Part shown: one piece after another, positions 41,449-51,049 of the stretch
How the letters are laid out: each line of letters starts with the position of its first letter
How positions within the stretch are numbered: position 1 is the first letter of the stretch
Assembly: GCA_031082225.1 (NCBI GenBank)
Contig: JAVHLG010000025.1
Coordinates: 1 to 53,973 of the forward strand
Source of the DNA: Desulfovibrionaceae bacterium
GTDB taxonomy: Bacteria > Desulfobacterota > Desulfovibrionia > Desulfovibrionales > Desulfovibrionaceae
Direction of reading: 5' to 3'
DNA length: 53,973 nucleotides
Notes under the pieces: model-generated
What the model saw: only the letters and a program-made list of their open reading frames with translations
Databases searched by the model: none
What the model was told of the DNA's origin: nothing
Translations under genes and position numbers: made by a program

Positions 41449-42788
41449 GAGCGTCTCTTCACGGTGTTGAAGGTTTCGGACGAAGCAGCGGCGACCGCCG
41501 CCGGGCAGGTCATGCCGCGGGTGTCCGCCGTTTCGGAAACAGCGGGCGAAAGAAGGATGCCCTTCAGGGTCAAGCAGGCGTCGATCATGTTCCACCCCGA
41601 GTCCACCCGGGCCCGGGCCTCGCGACCCATGGACTCCCGCCGGTCGCGGTCGCGGATCATGGTGATGATGCCTTGCGCATATCCCTCCCGGTCATCGGCC
41701 AGAAAACCGGTTTTGCCGTGCTCGACGAAGTGGGAGGCCTCGCCGAACCGGGTGGAGACCACGGGTTTGGCGCAGGCATAGTATTCGAAAATCTTCGTCG
41801 GGCTTTTGCTTTCGTGAAACAGGGAGGGCTCCACCAGGCAGTACAGGCCCACGTCGATGCCCTGCAGATAGGCGGGCATGTCGTCCGGGGCCATCCAGGG
41901 TTGCAACGCCACGGGATAGTCGGCAAAGCGCTGCCCGATCTGCTCCTTGACCCGGTTGTAGAAGTCGCCCCCGCCCACGATCTCAAGCCGCGCCGCGTCC
42001 CTTTGTCCCATTGTGTCGCAGGCCAGGGCGAAGGACTCGATCATAAACATCACGTTGTCGTAGGTGAAGTCCTGGAAGATGGTGCCCACCCAGGAAAAGA
42101 CCACGGGCGAGTCGTCTGCGTCCTTGTGCGGGCCGGGCGTGAACCGGTGGTGGTCCACATAGGTGGGCAGAAGCGGCAGGTGGGGGAAATGCCGGGAAAG
42201 GCGCGTCCTTAGGCGATGGCTGGAGACGATGCAGGTCGGGCTGTACCAGCTGAAAAAGGACAGCATGTGCCGGACTTCGATGGGATGAAAGACCTTGTAG
42301 CTTAAGATCCAGTCGTCGATGTCCATGACCACCCGGGAGCCGTTGATGAATCGCAGCAGAAGGGGCACGAGAAAGTCGTAGTTGGGCCGCTGCTCCATGA
42401 TGGTCATGGGCCCCCTGGGCAGAAGCCGGAACAGGGTCACGGCGTCGAGCAGCACCTTTTCCGTCTCCCAGATGCGGCGGAAAGGGAAGGGGAAATGGGC
42501 CAGCCGGGAATACTCGTCCCAATAGGCGAACACCGAGGCGTCCACGCCGTGCTTTTGCAAGACCTCGGCGAAATGGTAGCAGCGCACCCGTGCCGGGGCG
42601 ACTTTCACGCCCTCGAAGGAAAAAAGCAGCACCCGGGGCGGCGGCGTGTTTCTGCTCCAGCGCCACGGCCACAAGACCACGGCCAGGATCAGGGAAATCA
42701 GGCAAAGCCCCAGGATCAGGACCAGGGCGACCAGTTCATCCAGCCGGAACAGCACCTTGCGCTTCCAAAAATCCTTGTTGAACTTCAT
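41445..42788 (-). CDS. Membrane-anchored family 4 glycosyltransferase
   Basis: The 447-residue protein begins with a basic stretch and one strong membrane helix (about 18-42, LVALVLILGLCLISLILAVV). The rest is a GT-B transferase in the cytosol: VLLFSFEGVKVAPARVRCYHF, VVMDIDDWILSYK, LLPTYVDHHRFTPGP, then VFSWVGTIFQDFTYDNV and the donor site SLFHESKSPTKIFEYYACAKPVV with its EX7E-type pair. The last 35 residues are alanine- and serine-rich. It overlaps its upstream and downstream neighbours by 4 bases. Anchoring suggests action on lipid-linked sugars at the inner face of the membrane. Confidence 0.88.
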   Translation of the reverse strand: MKFNKDFWKRKVLFRLDELVALVLILGLCLISLILAVVLWPWRWSRNTPPPRVLLFSFEGVKVAPARVRCYHFAEVLQKHGVDASVFAYWDEYSRLAHFPFPFRRIWETEKVLLDAVTLFRLLPRGPMTIMEQRPNYDFLVPLLLRFINGSRVVMDIDDWILSYKVFHPIEVRHMLSFFSWYSPTCIVSSHRLRTRLSRHFPHLPLLPTYVDHHRFTPGPHKDADDSPVVFSWVGTIFQDFTYDNVMFMIESFALACDTMGQRDAARLEIVGGGDFYNRVKEQIGQRFADYPVALQPWMAPDDMPAYLQGIDVGLYCLVEPSLFHESKSPTKIFEYYACAKPVVSTRFGEASHFVEHGKTGFLADDREGYAQGIITMIRDRDRRESMGREARARVDSGWNMIDACLTLKGILLSPAVSETADTRGMTCPAAVAAASSETFNTVKRRS

Positions 42789-45040
42789 GGTTGCGTCTCT
42801 CCATGGTGGCGAAGCATGCGGTCGAGTTCCTTGATGATCCGCTCCTCTCCGGGGCCACGTTCGAGGGCCAGCCGCATCTGGGCCAGGCCTGCGGCCGCAT
42901 CGCCGGTCTCCTCCAAAAGCAGGCCCAGGCGGTACCGGAACCAGGGCATTCCGGGGTCGAGCCGGGCGGCGGCCTCAAGATGCTCCCGGGCCGCTGCGAG
43001 GTCGCCAAGCCGGTGGCGGCACATGCCCAGGTCGAAACGGACCCACGGGCCATCCGGATGCAGTTCGGCAGCATGCAAGAAGTGTGTCAATGCGTCCCGG
43101 TCATTTTTGGCCGCGGCCAGGGCCAGCCCGTACTGATGGGCGGCGTGGGCGGAGCGCGGCGACAGGCGCACGGCCCGCTCCCCGGTCTCCAGGGCCTCGT
43201 CCAGGCGTCCCAGGCGGCGCAGGACGTCGCACCGGTCGCCTCCGGCGTACAGGTGCTCCGGCGAAAGCTCCATGGCCCGCCCGAAGGCCGTGGCCGCCTC
43301 TGCCAGACGGCCCGCTGCGGCCAGGGCCAGGCCGAACTGGTGCCAGGCGTGGGCCGAGTCCGGGGTCAGGGAGACGGCGCGTTCGCCCATGTCCAGGGCC
43401 TCGTCCAGGCGTCCCAGGCTGCGTAACGTCGCACACAGGTCGCTCCCGGCAAAGTCATGGTCCGGTTCCAGGGAGAGGGCGCGCGCAAGGGCCGTGGCCG
43501 CCTCGTCCAGGCGGCCCGCCGCGGCCAGGGCCAAGCCGAACTGGTGGGCGGCATGGGACGAATCCGGGGCCAGGGCCACGGCCCGTTCGCCCGCGGCCAG
43601 GGCCTCGTCCGTTCGTCCCGCCGCCAGCAGGCTGTGGCACATGTCGCCCCCGGCAAAGGCATGGCCCGGCTGCAAGACCAGGACATGGGCAAAGGCCTTG
43701 GCGGCCTCGGCATGCCGTTCCAGATTCCGGAGGATGACCCCCCGTTTGTGGGCCAAAATCGCGTTCGACGGATTCTCGGCGCAGGCCTTTTCGAGAAGGG
43801 CCAGGGCCTGGTCGGTCTGACCGTCAGCGGCCAGGGCCTCGGCCCTGTCTGCCAGCAGGACGAGGCGCTCCGGGGCCAAGAGGTGAAGCCTTTCCAATTC
43901 GCGGGCGGCGCGCCCGGCATGGCCCGCAAGCATTTCGCACCGGGCCAGTCCGTGGGCGGCCTCCAGGGAGAACCCCCGGGCCAGGGAGGCCCGGAAAAGC
44001 CCTGCGGCCCGGGCCACGCGTTTGTTTTCCAGCAGGGCGAATCCGCGGTCGGCCAGTCGCTGGGTTGATCCGTAATACTGGCATCCCATGAGGCACAGGG
44101 TGCAGGTGCGCCGGAAACGCTGAAAATTCCGCCAGCCTGGACCGGAAAAGACGCCCTCGGGCGTGGCCTGGGCCAGGCTGTCAAAAGGTTGACAAAAGAG
44201 GCAGCCGCGCACCTCCAGCCGGGAATTGACGAAGATGAAGCGGTTCGCCCCACAGCGCTGTGCGGGGCCTGCGGGACGGGCATGAAACGGCGGCATCTGG
44301 TCCAGCATCTCGGCGCTGTTGTCCAAAAAGCCCGGACGGTCGGTCGTGTCATGCCGGACAGCCTGCAGGGATTCCTGCAGGGCGTGCAGATAGGCGGGGT
44401 CATGGCGAGGGCGTTTGGGGGGCTGCCCGTCCGGAGGATAGACCATGTCAAAGGGATGCAGGGGTTGCAGCAAAAGGTGCGACAGCCCGAAATCGGCGGC
44501 CAGGGCGGCGATGTCCGGCAGTTGGTGGACGTTGGCGGGCTGTACGGTGGTGATGGCCCCCATCTCCACCCCGTGCCGTTTGTCCGGGGCCAGGGCGGCG
44601 ATGGCCCGGATGTTGGCGCTCAGCCGGGCGAAGGCCCCGGGGCGGCCGCGCAAGGCGTCATGCACCTCGGGGGTTGCCCCGTCCAGGGAGAATTTGATGG
44701 AGGTCACGCCCGCCTGCCGCAGACGCCCGAACATGCCGGGGGTCAGGCGCATCCCGTTGGTGACGACCTGGACCTCGTCGAAGCGGCGGCGCGCGGCGGC
44801 GCTGATGTCAACAATGTCCGGGTGCAGCAGGGGTTCGCCGCCGGTGATGGTGGTGAAGCGGACGCCCACGGCGGCCAGCGGGCCGAACACGCGCTCGTCC
44901 AGGCGCTGCGCGGACACGAAGGGCCCTGACCGTTCAGGGATATAGCAGCCGGGACAGGCCAGGTTGCACCGCTCGGTGACCTGGACGTGGAGAATGGAGG
45001 GCGTATCCATTGATGATGAGGCAGTTCGATGTTCGGACAT
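42785..45040 (-). CDS. Radical SAM/SPASM protein fused to TPR repeats
   Basis: The 751-residue fusion starts with a radical SAM domain with CNLACPGCY in ILHVQVTERCNLACPGCYIP (about 17-36), ITGGEPLLHPDIV and SIKFSLDGATPEVHDAL. A SPASM-like cysteine region follows (GCLFCQPF and CTLCLMGCQYYG, about 300-350). From about 360 to the end are TPR helices, including three nearly identical 68-residue units (475-678). TPR fusions probably dock the enzyme on a protein substrate or partner. ATG 45040 is chosen for lack of better evidence: no Shine-Dalgarno precedes it and an ATG at 45010 also fits. It overlaps the next gene by 4 bases. Confidence 0.85.
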   Translation of the reverse strand: MSEHRTASSSMDTPSILHVQVTERCNLACPGCYIPERSGPFVSAQRLDERVFGPLAAVGVRFTTITGGEPLLHPDIVDISAAARRRFDEVQVVTNGMRLTPGMFGRLRQAGVTSIKFSLDGATPEVHDALRGRPGAFARLSANIRAIAALAPDKRHGVEMGAITTVQPANVHQLPDIAALAADFGLSHLLLQPLHPFDMVYPPDGQPPKRPRHDPAYLHALQESLQAVRHDTTDRPGFLDNSAEMLDQMPPFHARPAGPAQRCGANRFIFVNSRLEVRGCLFCQPFDSLAQATPEGVFSGPGWRNFQRFRRTCTLCLMGCQYYGSTQRLADRGFALLENKRVARAAGLFRASLARGFSLEAAHGLARCEMLAGHAGRAARELERLHLLAPERLVLLADRAEALAADGQTDQALALLEKACAENPSNAILAHKRGVILRNLERHAEAAKAFAHVLVLQPGHAFAGGDMCHSLLAAGRTDEALAAGERAVALAPDSSHAAHQFGLALAAAGRLDEAATALARALSLEPDHDFAGSDLCATLRSLGRLDEALDMGERAVSLTPDSAHAWHQFGLALAAAGRLAEAATAFGRAMELSPEHLYAGGDRCDVLRRLGRLDEALETGERAVRLSPRSAHAAHQYGLALAAAKNDRDALTHFLHAAELHPDGPWVRFDLGMCRHRLGDLAAAREHLEAAARLDPGMPWFRYRLGLLLEETGDAAAGLAQMRLALERGPGEERIIKELDRMLRHHGETQP
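43007..43618 (-). repeat. Three tandem 204-base units within the radical SAM-TPR gene
   Basis: On the minus strand the units run 43618-43415, 43414-43211 and 43210-43007. Each encodes 68 residues, two TPR motifs, starting GR(T/L)DEALXXGERAV. The first two units are most alike and the third has drifted. Confidence 0.85.
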
Positions 45041-45366
45041 GTGTTTCGTTTCTAATATTTTGAAATATAATAAAATTTGAAATTTATCGACGAGATGCTG
45101 TTTCCCCATGCAACGTTTGCGCCGAAATGCCGCACCGCTGGGGGCGTCCCTGCTGTCGTGGCCCCTGGGTTTGCCGGACAGGCCGTGCGGCATCTTGGCC
45201 CCCAAGGCCGGACGTGTCAAAGCGTGCAGGCTGTTGCAAAATGAAGGCGCACGTGAAAGACGGGTTCCCTGTCCGTTGAAAAAGACATGGCAAACCCCTC
45301 CCTGTGCATGGAACAGAGGGATATCGCATGCCTGAGTGAGGCGGAAGGGGCCTTTTCAACGGGCGG
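45041..45366 (-). promoter_or_regulatory. AT-rich leader with direct repeats before the radical SAM-TPR gene
   Basis: The 326-base gap has no supported gene. Its first 60 bases (45050-45090) are strikingly AT-rich and contain two direct repeats, TTTGAAATATA (45059-45069) and TTTGAAATTTA (45076-45086), 17 bases apart. On the minus strand several TATTAT/TATATT-like hexamers could serve as -10, but I cannot choose one. The rest (45100-45366) is ordinary GC-rich sequence. Confidence 0.4.
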
Positions 45367-47046
45367 TCATGAATAGGTCGCGCGCAGGACGGAAAGAAGC
45401 GTCCCAAGGCGGTGGACGTAGGTGTGCTCGGCCAGGATATGATTGCGGGCCTGGGCCGAGATGCGGCGTCTTTCCTGCGGATGGGCGAGATAGTGGCGCA
45501 CGAGGTCCGGTATTTCGTCCGGGTCGTCATAGCATGCGGTTTCCTGCGGCGCGAAGGCCAGGTGGAGCTGCTCGCGTCGATCCGTGAGGACAAATCCCCC
45601 GCAGGCCGGAACGTCGAACACGCGTTGATTGACGGCGCCCTTCATCTGCAGGCTGGTGCAGTTGAGGTTGATGTGTGAGCAGGGATAAAAACGGGGCAGC
45701 TCGCGGTAATAGTCAAGGGGGGGATGCCATCTCCAGGCCGGGGATGCCGGGAGGGTTTTTTTCCAATGGCGGTCGCCGACGAGAAGCGGGCTAAAAGGCA
45801 GCAGGGCCTCCACGCACCGGGCGCGATAGGCGCGCGTCGCCTCCCAGGTGACAAGAAGCTCGAAATCCAGCCGGGTTCGAACGTCGGGCAGCGTCTGCCA
45901 GGCGGCATGCACTTCGGGAAGGGTCTCCGCCAAAAAACGGGAGACGCTGCGGTATCCCGACCGGGCGAACCGGGCCGCCAGGGCGGCGTAGTCGCGCGTC
46001 AATTCCGGAAAATCGCGCAGGCGGTCCAGGGGTTCGCCCACCTGCCGGACCATGGAATGGCCCACAAAGGAAACGTCTGCGGCCCAGGATGGGCGGACCG
46101 GTTCCCCGGGGTGCGGCGGTCGAAAGCGTTGCGGGTCCGTGGCCAGGGGGAGAAACGTCGGATGGTGAAAACCCATGGCCTCAAGCGAGGCCACCGTGTC
46201 CTGGTCCCAGGTGAAAACCGTGCACCAGGGACTTGTCTGGTTTGGGTAGTCGTGAAGGATCAGGTGCGGGTTGTCCACGAACCAGGAGGCCAGGGGCAGT
46301 TGCAACTCGGCCAGAAGGGCCATGAGACGCCCCTCGCGGTCAAGCCCCAGGTGGTTGACTGTCAGCAGGAAGTCGGGCCGGAAGCCCGTGACGGCGGCCA
46401 GCAGTTCCTCGATGAAGGCGGTCTGCCCACGGGTTCTCTCCGGCAACGCCAGGAACCGCGTGGGAATGTCCATGGCCGACAAGGCGCTGCGGATCTCCTC
46501 CACCAGAAAATAGTTGCTGTGCACCAGAAGCACGCGGGGCGTGGGGTCACGGAATTTGCGGTAGTGGGCCTGCTGGTAAAAAAGCCTCCGGGCCCCAAGG
46601 CGACGCACGACCTGCGCATAATACGGCCGGTCGAGGCGGACGACGCCGGGATGCTGCAGCACCGTGACCCGGTCGCACGGGATCCCGGACAGGCTGTCCA
46701 GGGCCATGCGCGCCGCCGTGTCGGGATCGGGGTCGGAGATGACGACCAGCCGGGGGTCGTCTGCAAGGCCGCTGGCCGGGAGCGTGGCCTGGAGGATCGC
46801 GGTTTCGCGGTCAATGGCCACGACGCGGGGGACGCCCAGATGCAGGGCCGCCAGCGGGGCGCGGCCAAGCCCGAACCCTACGAAAAGCGGTGTCCGGCCG
46901 GTGGAGACGGCCTCGCGCACGGCCTCCTCCAGGGATTTTTCTCCGTCCCTGCCGCACAGATGGCGGGACTTGCCGTCCGCCTCCATGCGCACGTCGACGA
47001 GCCTTCCCGTTTCGGGGTCGATCACGGGAGCGGCAAAGAGGGGCAT
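45367..47046 (-). CDS. CgeB/DUF3880-type glycosyltransferase
   Basis: The 559-residue protein has a short N-terminal domain resembling a nucleotide-binding fold (PLFVGFGLGRAPLAALHLGV, about 51-70), a DUF3880-like region (VLLVHSNYFLVEEIRSAL and PDFLLTVNHLGLDREGRL) and a C-terminal GT1-like domain with NLNCTSLQMKGAVNQRVFDV, ACGGFVLTDRREQL and ICYDDPDEI-type loop (CYDDPDEIPDLVRHYL). This is the family called CgeB or spore maturation-type, found in many bacterial glycan loci and in Desulfovibrio flagellar glycosylation regions. ATG 47046 lacks a visible Shine-Dalgarno. It is 16 bases from the AsmA gene stop, so both may share a transcript. Confidence 0.85.
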   Translation of the reverse strand: MPLFAAPVIDPETGRLVDVRMEADGKSRHLCGRDGEKSLEEAVREAVSTGRTPLFVGFGLGRAPLAALHLGVPRVVAIDRETAILQATLPASGLADDPRLVVISDPDPDTAARMALDSLSGIPCDRVTVLQHPGVVRLDRPYYAQVVRRLGARRLFYQQAHYRKFRDPTPRVLLVHSNYFLVEEIRSALSAMDIPTRFLALPERTRGQTAFIEELLAAVTGFRPDFLLTVNHLGLDREGRLMALLAELQLPLASWFVDNPHLILHDYPNQTSPWCTVFTWDQDTVASLEAMGFHHPTFLPLATDPQRFRPPHPGEPVRPSWAADVSFVGHSMVRQVGEPLDRLRDFPELTRDYAALAARFARSGYRSVSRFLAETLPEVHAAWQTLPDVRTRLDFELLVTWEATRAYRARCVEALLPFSPLLVGDRHWKKTLPASPAWRWHPPLDYYRELPRFYPCSHINLNCTSLQMKGAVNQRVFDVPACGGFVLTDRREQLHLAFAPQETACYDDPDEIPDLVRHYLAHPQERRRISAQARNHILAEHTYVHRLGTLLSVLRATYS

Positions 47047-47062
47047 GGGGGGGCTCGGTGGT

Positions 47063-50000
47063 TTAATTGATGTTGAAGATCTTTCCCAAGGCCTTGCCGG
47101 GCATGGTGATGATGCCCTTGAGGATGCGGTAGACCATGTCGCCGAAGAGCTTGGAGCGGTCGATCTCCAGTTTGGGGTCTTCCAGGGGCCCCCGGATGGT
47201 GGCCGGAATCTTGGCCCCGCTTTCCAGGGTGGCGGAAACGGACAGATCGATGGATTCGTCGCGCAGGTCCACAAAGCCTGCGCCGTCGACACGCATCTCC
47301 TTGCCGTCGATGAGGAAGTCGTTGGTGATGGCCACGCCTTCGCGCACGGCATAGGATGACGACAGCACGGAAAACGGCAACAGGTCGTATTTGGGCTCCG
47401 TGGGCGTTTTGGGTGCGGCGGCGGAGGCCTGGGGAGCGGGCGCGGCGGTCGCGCCCGACGCGGCGGAGGCAGGGGGGGGGCTGCCGGATTCGCGGATTTT
47501 CAGGGCGCCGCGGGTCACTTGAAAGCGGGCTGAGCCGGAGATGTTGCGGCGCAAGGCGCGCTCCGTGAGGCCGTTGCTCTTGAATGCCAAAACAAAGGTG
47601 GTTCCTCCGGAGTCGAGCACGTCGCCCTCGGCCCATTCCTTGAGAAAGGTGGCGGCGTCGAAGCCGTCGATCTGCAGATCCAGCGAGGTCTTGAGCACCA
47701 CATCCCTGGCGTCGCCCTTGAGTTCCGCCAGAAAGCGCCCGCCGTAGAATTCCCCGGCCTCATGGCGGGCCGAAAAAACGCCGCCCCGGGCGGACACGTC
47801 CGCCTGCCCTTTTTTCCAGACCAGATTGCCTTTTTTGAGCCATCCGAAGCGGATGCGGGCCTCAAGGTCGTATTCCCGCAGGGCGGCCAGATCGATGGGC
47901 TTGTCCTGGTTGGGGGCGGCCTTCGGCTCGTCTGACTTGGGGGGGAAATAGCGGTCGAAGTCCAGATGCGTCACGTCCAGGGAGATTCGGGGCCGACCGA
48001 ATCCGTTGCGCAGCACGACGGTCCCGGTGGCCCGGGCGTCGTCGAGGTGCAGGGCGATGCCCTTGAACTCGATGCCGGCGGAGCTTTCCGCCACCTGGAA
48101 GGACAACGACCCGGTTTGCAAATGTTCCTGCCCGGCATGGACCGCCGAGCCCAGGCCCAGGGCGGCAAGGACGTCGCGGGGGGCGATGTTCGGGAAATCG
48201 AAGGATCCCGACAGGGCACCGCCTGCGTCGCGGCTCTTCCGTTCGAGCCTGCCCGACCCTTTTGCCCCTGCCGATTCCAGGGTCATGCCCTGCAGGGCAA
48301 AGGCGCCACGGGACGGCTCCAGATTGAAATCCGCAGCCATGGCCACAGGCAGGGCGCGCTCGCCGCTTTCTCCCGGAAGGGCAAGGGTGGCCGTGCCGGA
48401 AAGCTTTCCCTGGCCGATTTGCCACGCGTCCTTCCCAAAAGCGGCCACGCCCCGGGCATCGGCCTTGATCTCCCGCAGGAGGGCCGGGCCGGAAGCCGTC
48501 AGGGTGGCGGTCAGGTCGTAGGCGCGCACGGCCTCGGGCGTGCCGTTGGGCTGGGCTTTGAAGTCGAGCCCGGCCTTGATCTTGGACAGGGGAAGGTCGC
48601 CGACCTTGCGCCCGGGTTTCAGATCCCGGTTCATTTCGGCCTCAACGCGGCCGGACAGGCCCGACAGCATGGCCGTTGCGGACTCTCCGCCGCCCTCGGC
48701 CGCAAGGCGCAGGGTGCAGGGGCCGGTCAGCAATCGGTTCGTGAGCGCCCCGGAGTCAGCCCCGGCCAGGGTTGCGTTGACGGCCAGGCGATGCGCCCCG
48801 GGGGTCAGATCGGCCTCCATGCGGCCGGAGAGTTTGCCGCCGAAAAGATCGCCGCCGAGGGAGGTCGCCTCGGCCCTGCCCTGCCGGTAGCGCCCCTCAA
48901 GGGACAGATTTTTGGCCTCAACCCCGGAAATCGCGGCCTTGCCGATGGAAATGCGACCCGACACGGCGGGTAGGGCGACATGCTCCGGGGAAGGCCCGGA
49001 GGCTTCCCCGGGCGCGCCGTTTTTCGCCGGGGCCATGGCCGCAAACAGGGCGGCCACGCGGTCCGGTTCCAGGGCCTCCAGGTGCAGCCCAATCTCCACT
49101 GTGGTCTCCGGGCCGTTGATCACCGTCAGGCTGCCTCCCGCCACATCCGGCCCGAGGCGGGCCTCGATGTTCGTGAATTCCAGCCTGTCCCAGAACCGGT
49201 CCCGGCCCGGGCGCAGGGTGAAAACCGATGTGCAGGACATCTCCGGGCGGGCGGCGTCGGCCGCAGCCCCCCCCAGACCGAGCACCCTGGGGGCGGACAG
49301 GGGGTCCGGGGCGGACAGGGTCAGATTTCCCGTGGCCTTTGCGGGGTCTGCCGTGCCGCTGAGCACAAGGGTGGTGGCCCGCTGGTCGTGGCGCGGGTTT
49401 GCGGGGCGTCCGGCCGGACCTTCCGTGATTTCGGCCTCGGCTGTCACATCCAGGGCCTCGCCCCTGACCTCGCCGCGAATATCCGCCGCGAGAACGCCGC
49501 CGGGCGTCAGGGCGGAGACGGGATAGAGGCGGAACTGGCCGTTTTCCGAGGCCCCGGTAATCGCCGCCCGGGAAAAGGTCAGCCCGGCGACGGTCAGGCT
49601 GCGGGCGTCCAGGCTGATACGGCCGAGGGCGTTTTTGAGAAACGACAGGGGCAACACCCAGCCCTGTCCGCCAGCCCCCCAGGGAATCCGGTCCAGGTCC
49701 AGGCCATCGGCAAAAAGGGCGGCGGACAGGCGCGGGCGCGCCCCTGGCTGGTAGTCCGCCCGTCCGGTCACGGCGGCCTGCCCCAGGCGCAGGTGCAGTG
49801 CGGTGACGGAGAGGATGTCTGCGGTGGCCGCAAGTTCGGCCTCCAGGAGGAGGTCGCCGGGTCGGGCCGGTGGTTCCGAGGGCAGGAAACGGCTGGCGAA
49901 CCCCCGGGAGGGAGGGGTTTTGCCGTCGGGATCGGACAGGGGCGAGGCATGCAGGGCGTGTCCCAGGGGGCCGTGAAAGTCGGCCCGAAAGGCCAGGGAC

Positions 50001-51004
50001 GCCGTGGCCCGGAGGTCTTGCAGCAACCCGGTCAGTTGGACGCGGCCGGTCAGTTCCGCATCGGGTGCGGCGGCCGTGATATCCCGCACGGCGAGGTCTC
50101 CGGCGGCCGTATCGAAATCAACGGCGGCCCGCAGGACCATGCGCCAGGGCTCGCCGCCGTCTGGGGCGTTGAAACGTTCGTCGCCGGGCACGGTCAGGGT
50201 GGCCTCCACGAGGGCGTCCTGCACAGCCAGGCTCAGCCGGTCGGCGTCGAAACCGGCCGTGCCCTTGGCATGGATCTGGGCCTCCACGGCCGGGTCCAGG
50301 CCGGTGACGTCAAAGGACAGGTGGAAGTCGAAACGCTCTCCCCGCCCGGTGGCCAGGGTCAAACGCCGCAGGGATCCGGAAAGGCCCCGGCGGCGGTCGT
50401 CGTAGTGCACCACGGCGTTTTGGATGCGCAGGCCGGTGGGCGACGGGATCACCTCCCAGCCCGAGGGCGCGTCGGACCGTTGCGGGCCGTCTCCGTTCTC
50501 CGGATTGACGAGCGCCGCCTCCGGCTTGACGGCGGCATTGAAAAACGGAAGCCCCTCCCAGTTGGAGCGGTCGGCGGCGTCGCGTTTGAGGCGCATGACG
50601 GGGCTGTCCAGGGTGATGGCCCCGGGCATGATGATCCGGGAGAAAAGGGGCAGGATCCGGATGTCCACGATGATCCGGTTCACGGTCAAAAACGGCTCGG
50701 GTCCGAACCCCGGGGCATCGTCTACAACCAGATTCTCGGCCCGCAGCGACATCCAGGGCAGGGAGGACAGCCGCACCTCCCCCGCCACGGTCACCTTGCG
50801 GCCGAAGGCCTGGGAGAGGGACAATTCCGCGTATTCCTTTATTTTCTCCTGCCCAAGGGAGAACCCGACGACCTGGGGCAGGGCGAAAAAACCCGCCGCC
50901 AGCACAAGGCCGATCATGACGGCCAGACGCAGACGGCGGCGCAGATTGACGCCCCCGGCAGGTGCGTACACCGGGGCCTGGGGGGTGTTGGCGGGTGTGC
51001 TCAT
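47063..51004 (-). CDS. AsmA-family envelope protein
   Basis: A 1313-residue protein of the AsmA/TamB-like group, which forms long bridge-like proteins between the inner and outer membranes and helps move lipids. It has one N-terminal membrane anchor (about 25-47, LRLAVMIGLVLAAGFFALPQVV), the AsmA N-terminal signature FGRKVTVAGEVRLSSLPWMSLRA-like segment (about 68-90) and many short strand repeats through the body. The conserved C-terminal AsmA_2-type region has GSARFQVTRGALKI and VSATLESGAKIPATIRGPLEDPKL. A TTG two codons upstream is also in frame. The gene is not linked in sense to glycan synthesis. Confidence 0.9.
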   Translation of the reverse strand: MSTPANTPQAPVYAPAGGVNLRRRLRLAVMIGLVLAAGFFALPQVVGFSLGQEKIKEYAELSLSQAFGRKVTVAGEVRLSSLPWMSLRAENLVVDDAPGFGPEPFLTVNRIIVDIRILPLFSRIIMPGAITLDSPVMRLKRDAADRSNWEGLPFFNAAVKPEAALVNPENGDGPQRSDAPSGWEVIPSPTGLRIQNAVVHYDDRRRGLSGSLRRLTLATGRGERFDFHLSFDVTGLDPAVEAQIHAKGTAGFDADRLSLAVQDALVEATLTVPGDERFNAPDGGEPWRMVLRAAVDFDTAAGDLAVRDITAAAPDAELTGRVQLTGLLQDLRATASLAFRADFHGPLGHALHASPLSDPDGKTPPSRGFASRFLPSEPPARPGDLLLEAELAATADILSVTALHLRLGQAAVTGRADYQPGARPRLSAALFADGLDLDRIPWGAGGQGWVLPLSFLKNALGRISLDARSLTVAGLTFSRAAITGASENGQFRLYPVSALTPGGVLAADIRGEVRGEALDVTAEAEITEGPAGRPANPRHDQRATTLVLSGTADPAKATGNLTLSAPDPLSAPRVLGLGGAAADAARPEMSCTSVFTLRPGRDRFWDRLEFTNIEARLGPDVAGGSLTVINGPETTVEIGLHLEALEPDRVAALFAAMAPAKNGAPGEASGPSPEHVALPAVSGRISIGKAAISGVEAKNLSLEGRYRQGRAEATSLGGDLFGGKLSGRMEADLTPGAHRLAVNATLAGADSGALTNRLLTGPCTLRLAAEGGGESATAMLSGLSGRVEAEMNRDLKPGRKVGDLPLSKIKAGLDFKAQPNGTPEAVRAYDLTATLTASGPALLREIKADARGVAAFGKDAWQIGQGKLSGTATLALPGESGERALPVAMAADFNLEPSRGAFALQGMTLESAGAKGSGRLERKSRDAGGALSGSFDFPNIAPRDVLAALGLGSAVHAGQEHLQTGSLSFQVAESSAGIEFKGIALHLDDARATGTVVLRNGFGRPRISLDVTHLDFDRYFPPKSDEPKAAPNQDKPIDLAALREYDLEARIRFGWLKKGNLVWKKGQADVSARGGVFSARHEAGEFYGGRFLAELKGDARDVVLKTSLDLQIDGFDAATFLKEWAEGDVLDSGGTTFVLAFKSNGLTERALRRNISGSARFQVTRGALKIRESGSPPPASAASGATAAPAPQASAAAPKTPTEPKYDLLPFSVLSSSYAVREGVAITNDFLIDGKEMRVDGAGFVDLRDESIDLSVSATLESGAKIPATIRGPLEDPKLEIDRSKLFGDMVYRILKGIITMPGKALGKIFNIN

Positions 51005-51049
51005 GGGCAAAGGTCCGCGTGGCGCATGTCGGCGGCTGCGTCAGGGCGG

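Noticed and set aside
45225-45250. Possible insertion-sequence end (CTGTTGCAAAATGA)
   Set aside because: Resembles ends of some elements, but there is no inverted partner, target duplication or transposase nearby.
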